From RGIG3009 sp964389495 (GTDB taxonomy: Bacteria; Bacillota; Clostridia; Oscillospirales; Acutalibacteraceae): a stretch of 15,682 bases of DNA. The translations under genes were made by a program, and so were the position numbers. This document shows positions 12,839 through 15,682 of the stretch, piece after piece (position 1 is the first letter of the stretch; the number at the start of each line of letters is the position of its first letter). The stretch covers positions 1-15,682 of the forward strand of contig CAYMDU010000032.1 in the NCBI GenBank assembly GCA_964389495.1. The letters run 5' to 3'. The notes beneath the pieces are model-generated. The model did not search any database. It worked only from the letters and a program-made list of their open reading frames with translations, and was not told the origin of the DNA.

Positions 12839-14068
12839 TCAGTCGTCCCAGCGGCGCTTCCCGAAATAGCGGGAATACTTGGTATAATACGCCGCCTGCC
12901 GCTTGTGAAAATACACCCACCGCCGCCAGGTGCGGTCGTGCCGATACCACAGCGGCCGATACCGTTTCCCCGCCCGCTTCAACGCGCGCACACGCGCCAG
13001 CAGCGCCGGGTCGGTCACATATTCCGTCAGCACCGCCATGGGCACCAGGGTCCACAGTGCTTCGCCGTCGGGCACCACGCAGTCGGCTTCCTGCCCGCCC
13101 AGCACATCGTCCACCAGAAATCGGGCCAGATTGTGGCCCTGAGCCGTCACCAGCGTGCTGCACCGCCCTTGCCGCGGATTAATCTGCAACAGCTTATACT
13201 GCCCGTCGCGGCTGTCCAGTTTCAGGTTCAGGTTCACAAACCCCCGATACCCAATTTCTTCCAGAAACGCGCGGACCTGCCGCACCAGCGCGCGGTCCTC
13301 GGCCGGAATCACCGCCGCATAACTGCCAATCTCCTCCGGCGTGTGTTCTTCCAGCAACGCCTGCCCCGGTGCCACCAGGCGGGCACGCCCGTCGGTTCCC
13401 ACATAGCCGGTAACCACCCGCAGATGGCTGTCGTCGCCCGGCACATATTCCTGCACAATCAGGTGGTCGCGGTAGGACGATTGGTAAATCGCCCGCACCG
13501 TGTCCCACAGCTCGTCCGGCGTGTGGGCCGTGAACACCTTTTTCTTGTGCGGAAAATAGCACGCGGCATAGGCCGCGCTGTTGGCGGGTTTCACCACCAC
13601 CGGAAAGGTCAGCGGCACCGCCGATTCCGTGTCGGTGTTCACCGATACCGTCATCGACCCCGGCACCGCCCAGCCGTGCTCGGCGCACAGCGCATACAGC
13701 GATTCCTTGTTGCTCAGGCGCATCAGCAGCGCCTCGTCGGGGCACACAAAGCGGTAGTACGGGGCCAGCACCTCGCGGTGCTTCGCCACCAGGCGCACAT
13801 ACGCATCGCCGCACGGCACCAGCAACAGCACCGTGCCCTCGGCATACCGCCCGGCAAACGACACCAGCGTTTCGCAAAACACCTCGTCGTCTTCCAGGCG
13901 CGGTTCCACCGCTTCCACCGTCACAATCCGGCTGTTCGCGGTGGCACCCAGCCGCCCGCGCCCCACAGCCACCGACCGCACCCCATAGGCTTCATAAAAC
14001 GAACGCGCCATGCCATAGGCGTTGCAATCGGTGCCCAGCAGCACCGGCACAAATGTGAGCTGCTCCAC
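12839..14068 (-). CDS. ATP-grasp domain protein (carboxylate-amine ligase-like)
   Basis: A 409-residue ATP-grasp enzyme resembling the COG3919/D-aspartate ligase-like group; substrates unknown. It has an N-terminal Rossmann-like part (VPVLLGTDCNAYGMARSFYE, 7-26), ATP-binding VVVKP (157-161, K160), QEYVPGDD (206-213) and the C-terminal catalytic core FVNLNLKLD (277-285) and LQINPRQGR (294-302). A basic tail (about 365-409) rich in Arg, Tyr and Trp may bind membrane or wall polymers. In the core, Asn and Gln sit where relatives, as I recall them, have acidic magnesium ligands. The GTG at 14066-14068 is chosen because GGAGG is 7 nt upstream; a longer GTG start would overlap guaB. It begins 23 nt after the guaB stop, so the two are probably co-transcribed. 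Confidence 0.82.
   Translation of the reverse strand: MEQLTFVPVLLGTDCNAYGMARSFYEAYGVRSVAVGRGRLGATANSRIVTVEAVEPRLEDDEVFCETLVSFAGRYAEGTVLLLVPCGDAYVRLVAKHREVLAPYYRFVCPDEALLMRLSNKESLYALCAEHGWAVPGSMTVSVNTDTESAVPLTFPVVVKPANSAAYAACYFPHKKKVFTAHTPDELWDTVRAIYQSSYRDHLIVQEYVPGDDSHLRVVTGYVGTDGRARLVAPGQALLEEHTPEEIGSYAAVIPAEDRALVRQVRAFLEEIGYRGFVNLNLKLDSRDGQYKLLQINPRQGRCSTLVTAQGHNLARFLVDDVLGGQEADCVVPDGEALWTLVPMAVLTEYVTDPALLARVRALKRAGKRYRPLWYRHDRTWRRWVYFHKRQAAYYTKYSRYFGKRRWDD
12881..12909 (-). promoter_or_regulatory. Possible local promoter for riboswitch-folT
   Basis: On the minus strand, TTCACA (12904-12909), a 17-nt spacer and TATACC (12881-12886), inside the 3' end of the ATP-grasp gene. The match is moderate. 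Otherwise the riboswitch would be transcribed by read-through from guaB. Confidence 0.35.
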
Positions 14069-14091
14069 AGTCAGCCCTCCTTCACCGAAGG

Positions 14092-15564
14092 TCACGCATT
14101 GGTCGAATAGTTCGGCGCTTCCTTCGTAATCGCAATATCATGCGGGTGGCTCTCGCGCAGGCCGGCGTTGGTAATGCGCACAAACCGGCCCTTGGCCTGC
14201 AATTCTTCAATGTTGTGGCATCCGCAATAGCCCATGCCGGACCGCAAACCGCCCATCAGTTGGAAAATGGTTTCCGACAACGCTCCCTTGTACGGCACAC
14301 GGCCTTCCACGCCTTCGGGCACCAGCTTTTTGTTACCCTGCTGGAAATACCGGTCACTCGACCCTTTGGCCATGGCGCCCAGCGAGCCCATGCCGCGATA
14401 CACCTTAAACTGGCGGCCCTGATACAGTTCGGTTTCACCGGGCGACTCCTCGCAACCGGCCACCAACGACCCCACCATCACGGTGCTGGCACCGGCGGCC
14501 AACGCTTTCACCAAATCGCCGGAATACTTCAACCCGCCGTCGGCAATCACCGGCACACCGTACTTCGCCGCCGCACAGGCCGCGTCGTAAATGGCCGTAA
14601 TCTGCGGCACACCGATACCCGCCACCACGCGCGTGGTGCAAATGGAACCGGGGCCGATACCCACTTTCACCGCATCGGCGCCCGCGTCAATCAACGCTTC
14701 CGCCGCTTCGGCCGTGGCAATGTTGCCCGCAATCACCGGCGTGTTCGGGAACGCCGCTTTCACTTTGCGCAGGCAGTTCAAAATGTTGTGGCTGTGCCCG
14801 TGCGCGGAATCCAGCACCAGCACATCGGCCTGGGCGCGAATCAGCTCGCCCGCGCGTTCCAGCACATCGGCCGTGGTGCCAATGGCCGCCCCGCACAGCA
14901 GACGCCCGCCGGCATCGCGCGCGGAGTTCGGGTATTTCACGGCCTTTTCAATGTCCTTAATGGTCACCAGGCCTTTCAAATAGCCGTGTTCGTCCACAAT
15001 GGGCAGCTTTTCAATGCGGTGTTGCCGCAAAATTTCCTGAGCCTGCTCCATGGTGGTGCCCACCGGCGCCGTCACCAGATTGTCTTTGGTCATCACTTCG
15101 CCGATTTTCTGAGACAAATCGGTCAAAAAGCGCATGTCGCGGTTGGTCAAAATGCCCACCAGCTTGCCGTCGCGGCAAATCGGCACGCCCGAAATGCGGT
15201 ATTTGCCCATCAGTTCGTTGGCGTCGGCCACCAAATGGTCGGGCGACAGGAAAAACGGGTTCACAATCACGCCGTTTTCCGACCGCTTCACGCGGTCCAC
15301 CTGGTCGGCCTGGGCTTCAATGCTCATGTTCTTATGTACCACACCGATACCACCTTCGCGCGCAATGGCAATCGCCATGCGGGCTTCGGTCACCGTGTCC
15401 ATCGCCGCCGTCATCACCGGGGTGTTCAGCGTGATGGTTTTGGTCAGCTTGCTGTGCAGGTCAATATCCGCCGGCAGCACATCCGACTCCGCCGGAATCA
15501 ACAGCACATCGTCGAAGGTCAGGCCCTCCTTCAAAAACTTCTCGTTGGCATTCGCGTTCACCAT
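14092..15564 (-). CDS. guaB: IMP dehydrogenase
   Basis: Oxidises IMP to XMP with NAD+, the committed step to GMP. The 490-residue product is of normal length (about 485-490). The TIM barrel begins FLKEGLTFDDVLLIP (10-24). Two CBS domains are inserted (about 97-152 and 156-212). The active-site loop GIGPGSICTTR (302-312) holds the catalytic Cys309. GSLVAG (365-370), YRGMGSLGAM (389-398) and the flap residues SDRY (403-406) are all present, so it should be active. The ATG at 15562-15564 has GGAGG at 9 nt; an upstream in-frame extension has no such support. It starts 40 nt after the lepA stop with no terminator or convincing promoter between, suggesting read-through from lepA and onward into the ATP-grasp gene. 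I see no purine riboswitch. Confidence 0.98.
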   Translation of the reverse strand: MVNANANEKFLKEGLTFDDVLLIPAESDVLPADIDLHSKLTKTITLNTPVMTAAMDTVTEARMAIAIAREGGIGVVHKNMSIEAQADQVDRVKRSENGVIVNPFFLSPDHLVADANELMGKYRISGVPICRDGKLVGILTNRDMRFLTDLSQKIGEVMTKDNLVTAPVGTTMEQAQEILRQHRIEKLPIVDEHGYLKGLVTIKDIEKAVKYPNSARDAGGRLLCGAAIGTTADVLERAGELIRAQADVLVLDSAHGHSHNILNCLRKVKAAFPNTPVIAGNIATAEAAEALIDAGADAVKVGIGPGSICTTRVVAGIGVPQITAIYDAACAAAKYGVPVIADGGLKYSGDLVKALAAGASTVMVGSLVAGCEESPGETELYQGRQFKVYRGMGSLGAMAKGSSDRYFQQGNKKLVPEGVEGRVPYKGALSETIFQLMGGLRSGMGYCGCHNIEELQAKGRFVRITNAGLRESHPHDIAITKEAPNYSTNA

Positions 15565-15604
15565 GATTGTTTCCTCCCTTTCTTGTCGCGTCCTCACTGT
15601 CACT

Positions 15605-15682
15605 TTATTCGTCATCGCCCAGTTTGAGCACCGCCATAAAGGCCTCTTGCGGCACCTCCACGCTGCCCAACTGACGCATGCG
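15605..15682 (-). CDS. lepA: Elongation factor 4 (LepA), C-terminal end only
   Basis: Only the last 25 codons and the stop lie in the window. The peptide RMRQLGSVEVPQEAFMAVLK followed by LGDDE matches the conserved LepA C-terminus (KRMKQVGSVEVPQEAFMAVLK-type in Bacillus). LepA is a ribosome-associated GTPase. The call rests on a short but very characteristic tail. The gene continues beyond the right edge of the window. Confidence 0.85.
   Translation of the reverse strand, partial: RMRQLGSVEVPQEAFMAVLKLGDDE

Noticed and set aside
12663..13163. Extended open frame upstream of folT (340 codons in total)
   Set aside because: It runs through the riboswitch and out of frame over the ATP-grasp gene. 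The real start is the ATG right after the switch hairpin.

Overview
The window reads as a chromosomal segment of a high-GC, endospore-forming member of the Clostridia (Oscillospirales/Ruminococcaceae-like). Evidence: the spore protease gene gpr next to spoIIP, HrcA/CIRCE control of the dnaK operon, a DnaK without the extra Gram-negative insertion, strong AGGAGG ribosome-binding sites, and a THF riboswitch before a FolT-type ECF transporter gene. The assignment is inferred from gene content; no rRNA or other taxonomic marker is present. I see no tRNA, rRNA, CRISPR array or insertion sequence.

Layout, left to right. (1) The first ~43 bases look like part of a dispersed intergenic repeat. (2) rpsT (ribosomal protein S20) on the minus strand, with its own sigma-A promoter and terminator. 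(3) A plus-strand sporulation cluster, gpr - spoIIP - a 94-residue one-pass membrane protein, with likely sporulation promoters before gpr and spoIIP, closed by a strong two-way terminator. (4) A minus-strand AI-2E family (UPF0118) membrane protein. (5) The minus-strand heat-shock operon hrcA-grpE-dnaK-dnaJ, driven by one sigma-A promoter followed by a perfect CIRCE operator, with a long hairpin between dnaK and dnaJ. (6) A plus-strand island: a lower-GC AAA/STAND-type ATPase with a DUF234-like nuclease-related C-terminus, under a near-consensus promoter with a large palindrome at the transcription start; then a small conserved protein of unknown function behind a ~140-nt structured leader. 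(7) A minus-strand SPFH/prohibitin-like membrane protein. (8) A minus-strand run lepA (3' end only) - guaB - ATP-grasp ligase - THF riboswitch - folT.

How the parts work together. The chaperone operon is the standard negative-feedback circuit: HrcA binds CIRCE and represses hrcA-grpE-dnaK(-dnaJ). gpr and spoIIP belong to sporulation and germination: GPR degrades small acid-soluble spore proteins, while SpoIIP cleaves septal and engulfment peptidoglycan with SpoIID. In the folT region the aptamer and expression platform can be read directly. The 3' strand of aptamer stem P1 can instead pair with the anti-Shine-Dalgarno arm, giving two mutually exclusive folds for a folate-responsive OFF switch. 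guaB and folT are both linked to purine/one-carbon metabolism.

No complete new defence-type system is evident. The best candidates for something undescribed are the ATPase with its palindromic operator, the structured leader of the small 84-residue protein, and the 94-residue membrane protein translationally coupled to spoIIP.
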